NCBI RefSeq assembly: GCF_003545875.1
Contig: NZ_QHCS01000008.1
Location: 1 to 64,000 of the forward strand
Direction: 5' to 3'
DNA: 64,000 nt
Origin: Leptospira stimsonii
GTDB lineage: Bacteria; Spirochaetota; Leptospiria; Leptospirales; Leptospiraceae
Numbering within the stretch: position 1 is the stretch's first letter; each line of letters starts with the position of its first letter. The notes beneath the pieces are model-generated. The model did no database searches and was not told the DNA's origin. It saw only the letters and a program-made list of their open reading frames with translations. Made by a program: the position numbers and the translations under genes. Positions 54,135 through 63,019 of this stretch are shown piece after piece.

Positions 54135-55271
54135 TTGCCCAAATTCTCCCGTAATCAAAATAGACTTGTTTTGGAAATATTTTTCATAGTCCCCATTATG
54201 GCGGTTCTCGCCAACGTAAGTTGTTTCATTGAAAATATACGTCGAGATCATCGATTTCACAAATTGATGACGGTCTTCTATCTAGCGATCGGAGTTCAAA
54301 ACGCGACGACAGCGGCAATCTGTGCTTCTACCAGCGAAGAGATGGGCTTGGCTTTTTGGGTGTTCAATTGCCATTCTTTTTTTATTCTTTCTCCGGTATT
54401 GGTTGGAATGGCGAGTTTCTGTACGGGAAGAAGAATTCTAAATCGGTTTACAATTTTCGTTTTTGTAGTCGCGCTTGCTTGCGATTTTTTTTGCTCTTCA
54501 TTTCCCCGAATGATTATCTCCGGCTTTAAATCATATCAATTCGGTCTCGCTCCTCTTCTTTCTCCGATTGGAGGCTCTCTCGGAATCGGAATTCATGTCC
54601 TTGCGATGGGTGTATGTATTTACTTTTTTATAAAGCCCGTTCAATGGAACGTGTTCTTTGAAAAACGGTTCTTTGTGGGAGTTTTTCTTTTTTGGTGGCT
54701 CGCGCTATTTACGAATTTTATTCCTCTGTTTGGAATCGACCTGCCTCCCTTACATCCGGTTGCGGACTCGGCGCTTTCCGTGGTTCTTTCGGTCTACTTG
54801 AATCGATATAACGTTGGAAAAACGAGTTTGTTAAGAATTGCGGCGAATATTCTGATTTCGATCGCGATCGGAGTTACGATCGGAATGTTCTTCTGGTCTG
54901 TTTTTAAATTCCTCCCCTTTCGCGAAATTTACGTTACCGCGATTTCTTCGCTGAGCGCGTGTTCGTTTATGGCGTTTCTTTTTTTCCATTCTTACAAGAG
55001 CGAAGAAATTCCTACGATTGTCCAGAATTTGAATCTAGATGGTTACGGACTTTCCAAACAGGAGATTCGGATTTGTGAACTCTTAGAAGCGGGTCACAGT
55101 CGCACGTTCATCCAACTCATCCTGAACGTTTCCAACGGGACCCTGAGAAATCATTTGAAGAATATCTATGCAAAGGTTTTACCGGAATCGAAATCTACTT
55201 CCAAGGATCAGTTGCAAAGACTGACCATTTTTCTATCAAAACGGAAGGAAAACAACGGCGCTCCGCGTTAA
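54135..55271 (+). CDS. Membrane-embedded LuxR-type transcriptional regulator
   Basis: 378 residues from TTG 54135; ATG 54198 is the alternative. Seven or eight membrane helices fill residues about 10-290. The C-terminal about 75 residues are a LuxR/GerE helix-turn-helix: LSKQEIRICELLEAGHSRTFIQLILNVSNGTLRNHLKNIYAKV (partly quoted). So a membrane sensor is fused to a DNA-binding head in one protein. Ligand and targets unknown. Upstream leader contains a hairpin. Confidence 0.75.
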   Translation: MPKFSRNQNRLVLEIFFIVPIMAVLANVSCFIENIRRDHRFHKLMTVFYLAIGVQNATTAAICASTSEEMGLAFWVFNCHSFFILSPVLVGMASFCTGRRILNRFTIFVFVVALACDFFCSSFPRMIISGFKSYQFGLAPLLSPIGGSLGIGIHVLAMGVCIYFFIKPVQWNVFFEKRFFVGVFLFWWLALFTNFIPLFGIDLPPLHPVADSALSVVLSVYLNRYNVGKTSLLRIAANILISIAIGVTIGMFFWSVFKFLPFREIYVTAISSLSACSFMAFLFFHSYKSEEIPTIVQNLNLDGYGLSKQEIRICELLEAGHSRTFIQLILNVSNGTLRNHLKNIYAKVLPESKSTSKDQLQRLTIFLSKRKENNGAPR

Positions 55272-55356
55272 TGCGAACAACTTCGTGTTGATTTCAAAAC
55301 GAGAAGATGGAATGTTCCGTTTTGAACATTCGGGCGAGTTTTGATAGGACTGACTT

Positions 55357-55608
55357 TTATATCTTATCCGATCCGGAATGGCAGAATACACAGTTTCTTT
55401 TTTCCGATCTGGATTCGTTGTTCGATTGCGTTCTTACGATTCGTAAAATGACATCGTTCGAAGAAAGAAAACTTCTTGAATTCGTTTGCGGATTCGTTTT
55501 CGTTTTATCTTCGATTCCGACGGATCTTTTTTTGGTTTCGGAGACACCGGCGTTCGCACTCAATCCTGCAAATAGCAGTAAGGCCGCGATTTGGCTCTTT
55601 CTAACCAT
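55357..55608 (-). CDS. Small exported protein with a CxxCH motif
   Basis: 83 residues from ATG 55608. A clear signal peptide (KSQIAALLLFAGLSANA, cleavage before GVS), a polar middle, and a C-terminal CVFCH, the sequence used to attach haem c, five residues before the end. No methionine ligand follows, so a typical cytochrome is incomplete; it may be a truncated cytochrome or a chance motif. A TATAAT element lies about 35 bp upstream on the minus strand. The overlapping + frame at 55307-55651 is considered a shadow. Confidence 0.5.
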   Translation of the reverse strand: MVRKSQIAALLLFAGLSANAGVSETKKRSVGIEDKTKTNPQTNSRSFLSSNDVILRIVRTQSNNESRSEKRNCVFCHSGSDKI

Positions 55609-55671
55609 AGACTTCTTTCAATACCCTTCGCTTATTATAACCGTTTTATAGCTCAGTTTTCCACCCCCAGC

Positions 55672-55701
55672 TGTCATAGATGATTTTTTTCTTCTATGAC
55701 A
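55672..55701. promoter_or_regulatory. Operator-like inverted repeat
   Basis: TGTCATAGA (55672-55680) and TCTATGACA (55693-55701) form a 9-bp perfect inverted repeat with a 12-nt spacer; a further TTGTCATG half-site follows at 55703-55710. It lies about 64 bp upstream of the exported CxxCH gene on the minus strand and 350 bp before the epoxide hydrolase. Otherwise 55702-56052 shows no supportable gene. Confidence 0.45.
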
Positions 55702-56052
55702 CTTGTCATGTTTTCGAATTTATAAAGATGAATTCGGAATATTTGCGACTTTGATCCTAAATATGGAAAAACCGATCGGACCAATGCTCACAGGTTCGCG
55801 GTACAGTGGATTTTCCGTTTTGAAATTTTCGGGGGAAATCCTATCAGGAGGCGCTTTTTGGTTTTGAACGTCGAAAAAGCGTCAAATTAAAGTTAGACGC
55901 TATTTCGATAAGAATAAAATTTGAAAAGAAGATTCCATGAACTCGACGACCTACTCGCGTCGAACGAAATATTATTTCATCAAGAACTAGTTTATCCGAT
56001 AGGAATCCGTTTTTGAGCCAAGAACAACCGGCCACGCAGGATTGATACCAAG

Positions 56053-57204
56053 ATGTTAGGAAAAAAATCGATTTCAGAGTTTAAGATTCAAATTCCCGAA
56101 GAAGAAATCCAATTTCTAAAAAACCGTTTGAAACAAACTCGTTTTGCTCCGCCGATCGATTCATCGAATTGGTCCGATGGCACGGACGCGGATTATCTAA
56201 GGGAATTGATTCGAGACTGGGGTACGAGGTATGATTGGCGCTCCCGCGAAATTCTACTCAATCGTTTCGATCATTTCCTCGCCGATATCGAAGGAACTAA
56301 AATTCATTTTATCCATGCGAAAGGAAAGGGTAAGAATCCGATTCCTCTTTTGCTCTTACAAGGATGGCCGAGTAGTTTCATTCAGATGTTGGATATCATT
56401 CCACTTCTTACAGAGACGCAGGAGGACGATATCCCAAGTTTCGACGTCGTCGCCGCATCTCTTCCCGGGTATTTATTTTCCGAAATTCCTTCAAAGCACG
56501 GAATGAGTTTTTCATTCATCGCCGATTTGATGCAGAAGTTGATGGTGGAAACATTGGGTTATAAAAAATATGCGGCTCGAGGTTCCGATCAAGGCGCACT
56601 TGTGCAACAACAACTGGGTTTGAAATATCCGGAGAATCTGATCGGGTTGCATCGAACGGGCATTACCCCATTCTTAAATCCCTTGCCTGCGGATTTATCA
56701 GAAGAAGAAATTCAATACCAACAGAAGGTCGCGTCCTGGGCAAAGTCAGAAACCGCGTATGCAAGCCTGCAGGCGCTTCGACCGGAAACGATCACGCCCG
56801 CTCTTGCGGATTCTCCGATTGCTTTGGCGAGCTGGGTGATCGAAAAATTCCAAAGGTGGGGAGATTGTAACGGCGATCCGGATCGGCATTTTGGAAGAGA
56901 CAAGTTACTGGATAATCTTTCTCTTCACTGGTTCTATGGAGCAGGCGCCGCTTCGGTCCGATTGTATCGGGAAGTGCTTCGGAATCCGGGCTTAATCGGT
57001 AAAGTGAACGTTCCCACTGCGATTATCATGCCGCTTCGAGACGGAATCGCGGTGCCTTTTCCGAGAAGCTGGGCGGAACGTTTTTACAACGTCCAACGTT
57101 GGACCGTTTTGGAAAAAGGAGGTCATTTTTCGGAATGGGAAGTTCCGGAAACGATTGCGGAAGACATTCGATCGTTTTTTAAATCGCTTACGGAAAAAAG
57201 ATAA
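56053..57204 (+). CDS. Epoxide hydrolase (EHN-type alpha/beta hydrolase)
   Basis: 383 residues. The N-terminal EHN region (FKIQIPEEEIQFLKNRLKQTRF, DYLRELIRDWGTRYDWR) marks the microsomal-type epoxide hydrolases; the oxyanion segment LLLLQGWPSSFIQ and the nucleophile Asp179 in RGSDQGALV follow, with His358 in EKGGHFSEWEVP closing the triad. It opens epoxides to diols by a covalent ester intermediate. Natural substrate unknown. Stands alone; the gap 57205-57474 carries one copy of the 19-bp direct repeat. Confidence 0.9.
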   Translation: MLGKKSISEFKIQIPEEEIQFLKNRLKQTRFAPPIDSSNWSDGTDADYLRELIRDWGTRYDWRSREILLNRFDHFLADIEGTKIHFIHAKGKGKNPIPLLLLQGWPSSFIQMLDIIPLLTETQEDDIPSFDVVAASLPGYLFSEIPSKHGMSFSFIADLMQKLMVETLGYKKYAARGSDQGALVQQQLGLKYPENLIGLHRTGITPFLNPLPADLSEEEIQYQQKVASWAKSETAYASLQALRPETITPALADSPIALASWVIEKFQRWGDCNGDPDRHFGRDKLLDNLSLHWFYGAGAASVRLYREVLRNPGLIGKVNVPTAIIMPLRDGIAVPFPRSWAERFYNVQRWTVLEKGGHFSEWEVPETIAEDIRSFFKSLTEKR

Positions 57205-57369
57205 ATGGTTTTTGATAATTCACTTGTTCGTCCTAAGTTTTCGAAATAAGAATTCATCGAAATTCTTTTTTAGAAGAACGTAAACTTTCCGTTCTCTTGC
57301 GGAAGAATAAGAATTTATTTTCGCAGGAAGTTAGAATATTTCAGAGAACCCTATTTGGACGACCCGGAT

Positions 57370-57388
57370 TTTTGTTAAGCGAAGTCGT
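57370..57388. repeat. 19-bp direct repeat, left copy
   Basis: TTTTGTTAAGCGAAGTCGT, identical and in the same orientation to 62850-62868. The two copies bracket the six-gene lipoprotein/SGNH cluster at a distance of 5.48 kb. Read as a possible insertion or recombination footprint; a dispersed Leptospira motif is the alternative. Confidence 0.6.
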
Positions 57389-57474
57389 TTAATTTTAGGA
57401 ATGTTTGTTGATTCTGGATTCTTTCGCTCGAAGAGGGAGAAGAATTCTTACTCAAAAATTTGGAGTAAACCGGT

Positions 57475-58122
57475 TCAATTGCAATCGGAGTAAAGAATAT
57501 TCCGATTCTTTGCCTTCGATTCGATGGTAATCGATTGAGTCCGAGAAATTTCGCCTAACGCAGGAATCGTGGATTTGTCACAAAGCCAGCTGATGACATT
57601 CCCTTGAATGGATAAATTTCCGCATCCTCCGATAAATGTTTGATTCTTCCAAATCATCACGTTTAGATTCCGGAACGAAATCTTTTCCGGTATTCCGTCC
57701 GGATAATGCGTTATGCTGATCTTAAATGAATTTTCTCCCTGAAAGAGATAACCCCATTCGTATTCGGGAGAAGTCTTGTCCGAATTCAAATTGACGTCGA
57801 TTGTTTCCGGGACGGATGCCAACTCGAGTTGAAATGAAACGTCGTTCGTATTCTCATGAACGTTTCCAGATATCAAATCAAGATGACCTATTTCGTTGTT
57901 GGGAATATTCAAGAATCCGGCTTTGACGTCCCCGCTCGGGTCGGTAAATCCGAACGGATTCTTATATGTTTGGGAAACACAGGGAAGGCTGGCCGTCGTG
58001 AGAAATAGATTCGTTAGATAGTTGTCTCGGATTGGATCGTCTACTTGACTTTGGGAACACCGGGAAAAGATTAAGATGAGTAATAAACAGGAAAGAAATT
58101 TTTTCAACGTCAATGACTCCAT
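57475..58122 (-). CDS. Putative lipoprotein of unknown function
   Basis: 215 residues from ATG 58122, chosen because LKKFLSCLLLILIFSRC then forms a lipoprotein signal (Cys22); an upstream ATG at 58161 would place it after 13 non-signal residues. The mature part has several Cys (LPCVSQ, GGCGNL, WLCDK, YSDCN), is beta-rich, and has no recognised family. It overlaps the previous gene by 13 bp. Last gene of the minus strand series. Confidence 0.65.
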   Translation of the reverse strand: MESLTLKKFLSCLLLILIFSRCSQSQVDDPIRDNYLTNLFLTTASLPCVSQTYKNPFGFTDPSGDVKAGFLNIPNNEIGHLDLISGNVHENTNDVSFQLELASVPETIDVNLNSDKTSPEYEWGYLFQGENSFKISITHYPDGIPEKISFRNLNVMIWKNQTFIGGCGNLSIQGNVISWLCDKSTIPALGEISRTQSITIESKAKNRNILYSDCN

Positions 58123-58835
58123 GGGCAAATCGGAAAAGCGGACCCGGACTGATAGGCACATGTGATTCCTCTTTGGAGGGAGCCGTTTTTTATATTTTGT
58201 GTTAAACTAATAAGGCTTTGATTGAAATTCAAATCCGTAAAACAGTTGGCTGTGGTCGTTGGTATCAAGGCGAGTTCCGCTTCAAGGCTGTTCAGTTGAA
58301 CCAATTCCTCCGAGTTTACGACTCGTGAAAAATTTCCAGGAACAAAATTCGAAGTTTCCAATCCGAGTTCCTTACAGCTTTTCTGATTGGTAAATCGGAA
58401 CTGAGATTCCACATTTGATCCGTTCAGTCCTAACTGATCCTTGAACAACATGGAAGTCGGCGGAACCAAATTGGAATACTTGACAAAAAGTGAAGTTGCT
58501 CCGGTCGTGCAATTTGCAAAGTTGATATTGATAAACGTAAGATCGTCTCTTCTATTTTGTAAAGTGGTCGCCGTTGCGATGTTATTGAAAAAACTCAGAT
58601 TGCAAGATTCGGCCGTTGTCTCATAACAAGTTGTCACTTTTCCGCTATGGAGTTGATTTGTTACCAAACAAGCTTTGAGAGCGGGAACTGCTACGCTGGC
58701 ATTCGGCTGGAGTTGCTGGTTCACAATCGCCAAAAGAAGATCCGGGTTGGATGCGTTTTCCCGAATACACTGAAACAGGAATATACATAGCCATAACACG
58801 AACTTGATTAGATTGGTTTGAATTCTTACCAGCAT
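58110..58835 (-). CDS. Putative cysteine-rich lipoprotein
   Basis: 241 residues from ATG 58835 (alternative ATG 58853). Signal and lipobox FLFQC (Cys23). The mature part is asparagine- and cysteine-rich, with the phrases NPDLLLAIVNQQLQ, KACLVTNQLHSGKV, TCYETTAESCNLSFFNN. No family recognised, but NPDLLLAIVNQ and LSFFNNIATAT recur in Leptospira surface lipoproteins as far as I can judge from pattern. It overlaps the SGNH gene by 10 bp. Confidence 0.65.
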   Translation of the reverse strand: MLVRIQTNLIKFVLWLCIFLFQCIRENASNPDLLLAIVNQQLQPNASVAVPALKACLVTNQLHSGKVTTCYETTAESCNLSFFNNIATATTLQNRRDDLTFININFANCTTGATSLFVKYSNLVPPTSMLFKDQLGLNGSNVESQFRFTNQKSCKELGLETSNFVPGNFSRVVNSEELVQLNSLEAELALIPTTTANCFTDLNFNQSLISLTQNIKNGSLQRGITCAYQSGSAFPICPWSH

Positions 58836-60235
58836 TTTCCAGTGAAGAGACAAATGAGCAAAAGCCAGTCGATTTGAGAGGCTTCTACTTCGACCGGTTG
58901 GGGTGCTTCTTCTGGAAGAGGAACGACAACAGTATCATCACCCGGAATGGAAACCGCTCCATCATATTTGGGCGGACCATTTTTGAGAGAATTGTGCCAA
59001 TCTAGTTCGATAACCTTTGCTGATAAGGCCGATGCCCACACCGTATAGCCCATGTAGTTCAAATGCCCGATTTGGTCTTGATACAACCAAGGATTGGCGA
59101 CCCAACACTGGCCAAACTCAAAACAATCTTTTTGTCGAATGAATAAGTGATACATCGGAAGAAAATGAACCTTGCCGTATTTTTCATTTACTTCGTTCGC
59201 AGTTTGCTCAATTAAACCCTGTGAGAAAAACATTCCCAAACTGGTTACCATGCTTGGATTGTTTTTTATCGTATGTAACCAAGTCCAATACCAAGCGTCA
59301 TCTTTCGTCGGTGAAAGTCCTACATTCTTTATCTGTGCGTGTAGGATTGCTAATTCTTCGATTCCCGTTTGGATTTCAATTCTAGCCAGGGCGGCATTAT
59401 AGGATTCTTTAATTCCGATAATTGCTTCTGTTAATTCTCCATGTAATTTGCTCAAATCGATAGGCATATAGAGTAAAGCCAACCATCCAAAAGGAGGTAG
59501 CAATGTTAAGGCCGCATTTTCACTTTCCTCCTGAAGCGCTATTATTTGTTGTTCTTTGAGTTTGTCCATATTGAAGCTAAACGCTGCATCCGGTTGAGTG
59601 ACAAAGGGTCGAAAATAATTGCCGATGTTCCCCAAAGTAGGGCTATAGGAAAGATTCGGAAAATTACCCATAACGAGCACATTTTTGTCCCTTCTTGGAT
59701 TTCGTAATTGATACAATATGGATTTTGTATTGTGTGCAACCCGACCGACTACGGAGGTGAATTTCCATGGCATAAACGTGAGCATTAACGAGTTATGCCA
59801 GAAATCGTTGCCTCCAATCTCGAAAGCAACGTTAGGTGCTGTTTTAAAGTTGAAGCGTTGAGCGGGATCTTTTGCACAGGCAGAAATTAGGCCATAAACA
59901 TCGTACGTTGTGTAACCTCCGACGGCTAAGTTTTGAACGTTCCAATCAACTCCAAAATTCATCAATGTCAGATATTTATCCCAACCAAAATAACCATATA
60001 GTCCTTCGTTAACAAAGTCACCTAAGCTATCACCGTACATGGTGAGAAAGGTTTTATTGGGTTCGAAAGACTCCGGATTTGAAGTATCAAATTGCGTATT
60101 GCAATCTGTGGTCTCGATAAAATTCTTTACCGTATGTTGCGCATCAGGGAACAATATCGTAAAACTATTTTTATCTGAAAAAAGTGGTAGTGACCAAAAG
60201 AAAATAATCCCAAAAATAAAATTTGTATAATTCAT
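58826..60235 (-). CDS. Secreted SGNH/GDSL-family hydrolase
   Basis: 469 residues with a signal peptide (FGIIFFWSLPLFS). Block I GDSL (YGDSLGD, Ser70), block III GGND (IGGNDFW), and the catalytic His391 in DQIGHLNYMGY make a complete SGNH esterase/lipase set. A helical insertion lies at about 195-275. The last 60 residues are a Pro/Glu-rich tail followed by a hydrophobic stretch (DWLLLICLFTGKCW). Probably an envelope or extracellular esterase. Codon use looks more AT-rich than the neighbouring regions. Confidence 0.75.
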   Translation of the reverse strand: MNYTNFIFGIIFFWSLPLFSDKNSFTILFPDAQHTVKNFIETTDCNTQFDTSNPESFEPNKTFLTMYGDSLGDFVNEGLYGYFGWDKYLTLMNFGVDWNVQNLAVGGYTTYDVYGLISACAKDPAQRFNFKTAPNVAFEIGGNDFWHNSLMLTFMPWKFTSVVGRVAHNTKSILYQLRNPRRDKNVLVMGNFPNLSYSPTLGNIGNYFRPFVTQPDAAFSFNMDKLKEQQIIALQEESENAALTLLPPFGWLALLYMPIDLSKLHGELTEAIIGIKESYNAALARIEIQTGIEELAILHAQIKNVGLSPTKDDAWYWTWLHTIKNNPSMVTSLGMFFSQGLIEQTANEVNEKYGKVHFLPMYHLFIRQKDCFEFGQCWVANPWLYQDQIGHLNYMGYTVWASALSAKVIELDWHNSLKNGPPKYDGAVSIPGDDTVVVPLPEEAPQPVEVEASQIDWLLLICLFTGKCW

Positions 60236-60263
60236 TTTTTTAATCCTATTTCTTATTCATTAC

Positions 60264-60812
60264 TTAATGCGGCGGGTCTTGGGCTACTGGCGTAGTAAAG
60301 GTAAATGTTCCTGAGCCGGCCGTTACTTTAAATTTAATAAAAAATCTAGAACGTGTTTGCCCTAAGGGTGGTGTTTTTAATCCTATATAAACATTTTCTA
60401 ATTGACCAGGGAAGTTTGAATCCTGTCTTGCGCGATATTCGAATGCACTTAATCCACAATCTGGAGTTACTAATTGAATTTCTTGCCCAGGATTTTCTTG
60501 AAAACTAAATGTAAAATATTCAAATAGACTTCCTGGATTATATGCATTCAATCTTGCACGATTATCAAAAATAAATGTATCCCCTGCTTGCATAAATCGT
60601 GTATGAGTTCCTGGTTCTAAAATGGGGATCTGGTCGGTCGGTGGACAGAATTGATTGAAGTCGAGATTGGGAACTATAAAGAACAAAGAATACGTTAACA
60701 GAAAATTGTTATCCAATCCATTTGTTGTTCCTTTATTCGAATTTTCGAATTCTCCATTACAATGAACTGTGAATAAACAGATCAATCCGAGTAAACCAAG
60801 AATCCGTTTCAT
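60264..60812 (-). CDS. Putative lipoprotein of unknown function
   Basis: 182 residues. Signal KRILGLLGLICLFTVHC with lipobox FTVHC (Cys18). The mature part has IPILEPGTHTRFMQAGDTFIF, repeated Thr/Phe strands and a C-terminal GSGTFTFTTPVAQ, so a beta-sandwich is likely. The base composition is markedly AT-rich compared with the window. No family recognised. Starts 3 bp after the preceding gene's stop region (4-bp overlap). Confidence 0.65.
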   Translation of the reverse strand: MKRILGLLGLICLFTVHCNGEFENSNKGTTNGLDNNFLLTYSLFFIVPNLDFNQFCPPTDQIPILEPGTHTRFMQAGDTFIFDNRARLNAYNPGSLFEYFTFSFQENPGQEIQLVTPDCGLSAFEYRARQDSNFPGQLENVYIGLKTPPLGQTRSRFFIKFKVTAGSGTFTFTTPVAQDPPH

Positions 60813-61483
60813 AACGAAGTGACGCCTCGTTTGATCAATTCTTCGTTTACCGTTTGCCGGATTGCGACTGCCTTCTCTCTCGACATGAGTAAGAAAGAAA
60901 TTGGAATTCCGTTTGGCGTATTCCCATAATCCATCATAAATCGAATCATCACAAGACTGAGGGTGAAATTCTCGCGAACCTTGATGAGTTCGGGAACGGT
61001 CATCGTTTTGAGATCGCCCGCGATTCTTCCATAAAATGCGTCGGCCGCCTGACTTTCTGTTTGAAGGATCTGCTGTTCGGTTCCATACGTTGGCACCGGG
61101 TAGGATTCTCCTTTGAGTTCCGCTTCGACCTTCGCTTCCAACTCTGTGTCGCTTAACGGTCGATTGAATAGAACGTCTCTGGATGCCATTGAAGATTCTT
61201 TTACAAACTTCTGATCCAATTGACCGTTTTCGTTCATCATTTTAAGAGTCTCCTCGATTGCCTCCCTTTCGTTGTCTGAAATTGCAGGTAATGTCGCGAG
61301 AGGCGATCCCGGAGGTGGAGTCGGAATTCCGAGATCTGCGGGAGAATAAGGCGTTACCGCCGCGGTAAACAAGGACGGTAATTTTCCGGAATTCGGCTTG
61401 ATACAAGCCGAGGAGAAGACTAAGAATATGAGTAAAATTATATATAATAAAAAAGAAATGGTATTTTTGGAGTTCGGTTTCAT
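60809..61483 (-). CDS. Putative lipoprotein of unknown function
   Basis: 224 residues. Long hydrophobic signal with lipobox FSSAC (Cys27). After a Pro-rich linker (LGIPTPPPGSPLATLP) the mature part is almost all helix: DNEREAIEETLKMMNENGQ, TELEAKVEAELKGESYP, IAGDLKTMTVPELIKV, and a terminal VAIRQTVNEELIKRG. No catalytic pattern recognised. Overlaps the next gene by 4 bp. Confidence 0.65.
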   Translation of the reverse strand: MKPNSKNTISFLLYIILLIFLVFSSACIKPNSGKLPSLFTAAVTPYSPADLGIPTPPPGSPLATLPAISDNEREAIEETLKMMNENGQLDQKFVKESSMASRDVLFNRPLSDTELEAKVEAELKGESYPVPTYGTEQQILQTESQAADAFYGRIAGDLKTMTVPELIKVRENFTLSLVMIRFMMDYGNTPNGIPISFLLMSREKAVAIRQTVNEELIKRGVTSL

Positions 61484-61492
61484 TTCGTTTCC

Positions 61493-62206
61493 TTAAAAGT
61501 TATGTGTGATTCCGAATTGGAAGGATGAGATTCCGGAAAGAGAGGCTCTTGAATCCGCCCAGTCGGAGAGGGATTTGATTTCTCTGCCGGGAATCCTCAG
61601 ATCTTGATAGTGATCGTTTCGCCCGAAGCGAACATACGCCTTGATCGTCGTGAACGCAAAATAGCCAAGAGTGATTCCGGCTAACGTTTGATATCTTGTG
61701 TTTGCGTTTTGAAAGGCCGATTTCTCGTGTCCGTTGAATCCGGAATAAGAATTTTTGAGAGCGTTGTTTTGCTGTACCACGTCCGCGTAAGCCGCCGCGG
61801 TGAAAACTAAAAGCGCCGCTTTGATCCAGCGTGTATAAGAATCTTCCCATTGCCCGTTTCCAGAATTCGGGTCTCGTGGAAATCCTTTCCATTGTGTTTC
61901 TGAGGATGCGTGAAAGTAAATAAGGGATTCCCATGCGCTTTCGATTGCGGAAGAATTTTGAATTCTACGAATGTATTCTTCCGAAACGAAATCGAGAACT
62001 TGATTCTTGGAAATTTTTTTCCCAATCTTAGAATTTCGAATAAAATAAGAATCGGAAAGATCACTGACTTCTCCTTGAACTCCGGGGCCATCTTTGAGAA
62101 GGAGAATTCCGGATCTAAAGGAAGAATGTTGAAGGCCTTCCGCGGAAATCGGAATCGAAAATGAGATCAGGATTGCGGTGATCCAAATCGCAAATTTCAA
62201 AACCAT
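61493..62206 (-). CDS. Exported protein of unknown function
   Basis: 237 residues. Signal peptide WITAILISFSIPISAEG. The mature part starts SGILLLKDGPGVQGEVSDLSDSYFI, a short beta region as in RHS-like or lipid-binding domains, followed by one or two central hydrophobic helices (IKAALLVFTAAAYADVV) and a beta C-terminus ending GITHNF. It may be an outer membrane-associated protein. It overlaps the upstream membrane protein gene by 10 bp. Confidence 0.6.
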   Translation of the reverse strand: MVLKFAIWITAILISFSIPISAEGLQHSSFRSGILLLKDGPGVQGEVSDLSDSYFIRNSKIGKKISKNQVLDFVSEEYIRRIQNSSAIESAWESLIYFHASSETQWKGFPRDPNSGNGQWEDSYTRWIKAALLVFTAAAYADVVQQNNALKNSYSGFNGHEKSAFQNANTRYQTLAGITLGYFAFTTIKAYVRFGRNDHYQDLRIPGREIKSLSDWADSRASLSGISSFQFGITHNF

Positions 62207-62532
62207 CGGACGGCCTCCGCATCCACCTTGGTTTCCAAGATCGCGTTCCCTCTTTTCTCTTTAAAAAGAATCCAGGATTTTCCGTCGCTTGTTCGAACTT
62301 GGTACGAGAGAAAACGAATCTTTCTTCCTTTTAAAAATTCGGGCGGATGAGGGAGAATTTCCGCCGAAGAAATCCACTCTTTTGAGAGTTCGTTCTTGGG
62401 GAGGGAATTCGCCTCCGCTTCCTTTTCGATGGAATGATTGGGGGCCCGCGGGATTTTTTTAAAAACAAAGAAGAGATTTAATGTGATGGAAAGAAGGAGA
62501 AACGTTAGGAGAAATGTCTCATATTTATTCAT
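62197..62532 (-). CDS. Small membrane-anchored protein
   Basis: 111 residues from ATG 62532 (alternative ATG 62550). One N-terminal membrane helix (TFLLTFLLLSITLNLFFVF) and a small beta-rich soluble part (GRKIRFLSYQVRTSDGKSWILF). No family recognised. First gene of the minus strand series that runs to 57475. Upstream 62551-63019 has no gene but holds the right copy of the 19-bp direct repeat. Confidence 0.6.
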   Translation of the reverse strand: MNKYETFLLTFLLLSITLNLFFVFKKIPRAPNHSIEKEAEANSLPKNELSKEWISSAEILPHPPEFLKGRKIRFLSYQVRTSDGKSWILFKEKRGNAILETKVDAEAVRWF

Positions 62533-62849
62533 TTTAGAAGAATATGCCATAAATATGAATTATATATATCAAATAAGTCAATATTAGATAAGTATTACAT
62601 TAAAAAAAGAATATTTTTCACATTACTTTCAAAAATTACGTTATGCGGCATTATGTTTGTTTTATAAACTAAGTAGAAGGATGGGAAAATTTGTTTTTAA
62701 AGAATTCGCAATGGAACGCTTTTGAGTTCGCAGAAACGTTCTTGATTTTTCCGACAAAGGATTTCGTCGAAAAAGCTCTTGAAAAAGAACTTAAAGTCCG
62801 TTGCGTTTAGAATTACACCGGAGCTGAATTGAAAATTGTCTTTGGTTCA

Positions 62850-62868
62850 TTTTGTTAAGCGAAGTCGT
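62850..62868. repeat. 19-bp direct repeat, right copy
   Basis: Identical, in the same orientation, to 57370-57388. The bases flanking the two copies differ, so the match ends at 19 bp. Confidence 0.6.
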
Positions 62869-63019
62869 GTTCGTCGATTTTTCTGATCGATCCGTTCGCT
62901 TTTTTTAAGGATGAAATTTGAATGGTTCCATCCGTTCGATTTCCGATAGAAATAAATTCTTTATTGAGAATTCGATTTCGAAAGTGTTGGGTCGTCATCT
63001 GAGGCGGTTGGATCTTTGA

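Noticed and set aside
55307..55651. A 114-codon + strand frame
   Set aside because: It is antisense to the exported CxxCH gene, which has a signal peptide and promoter.
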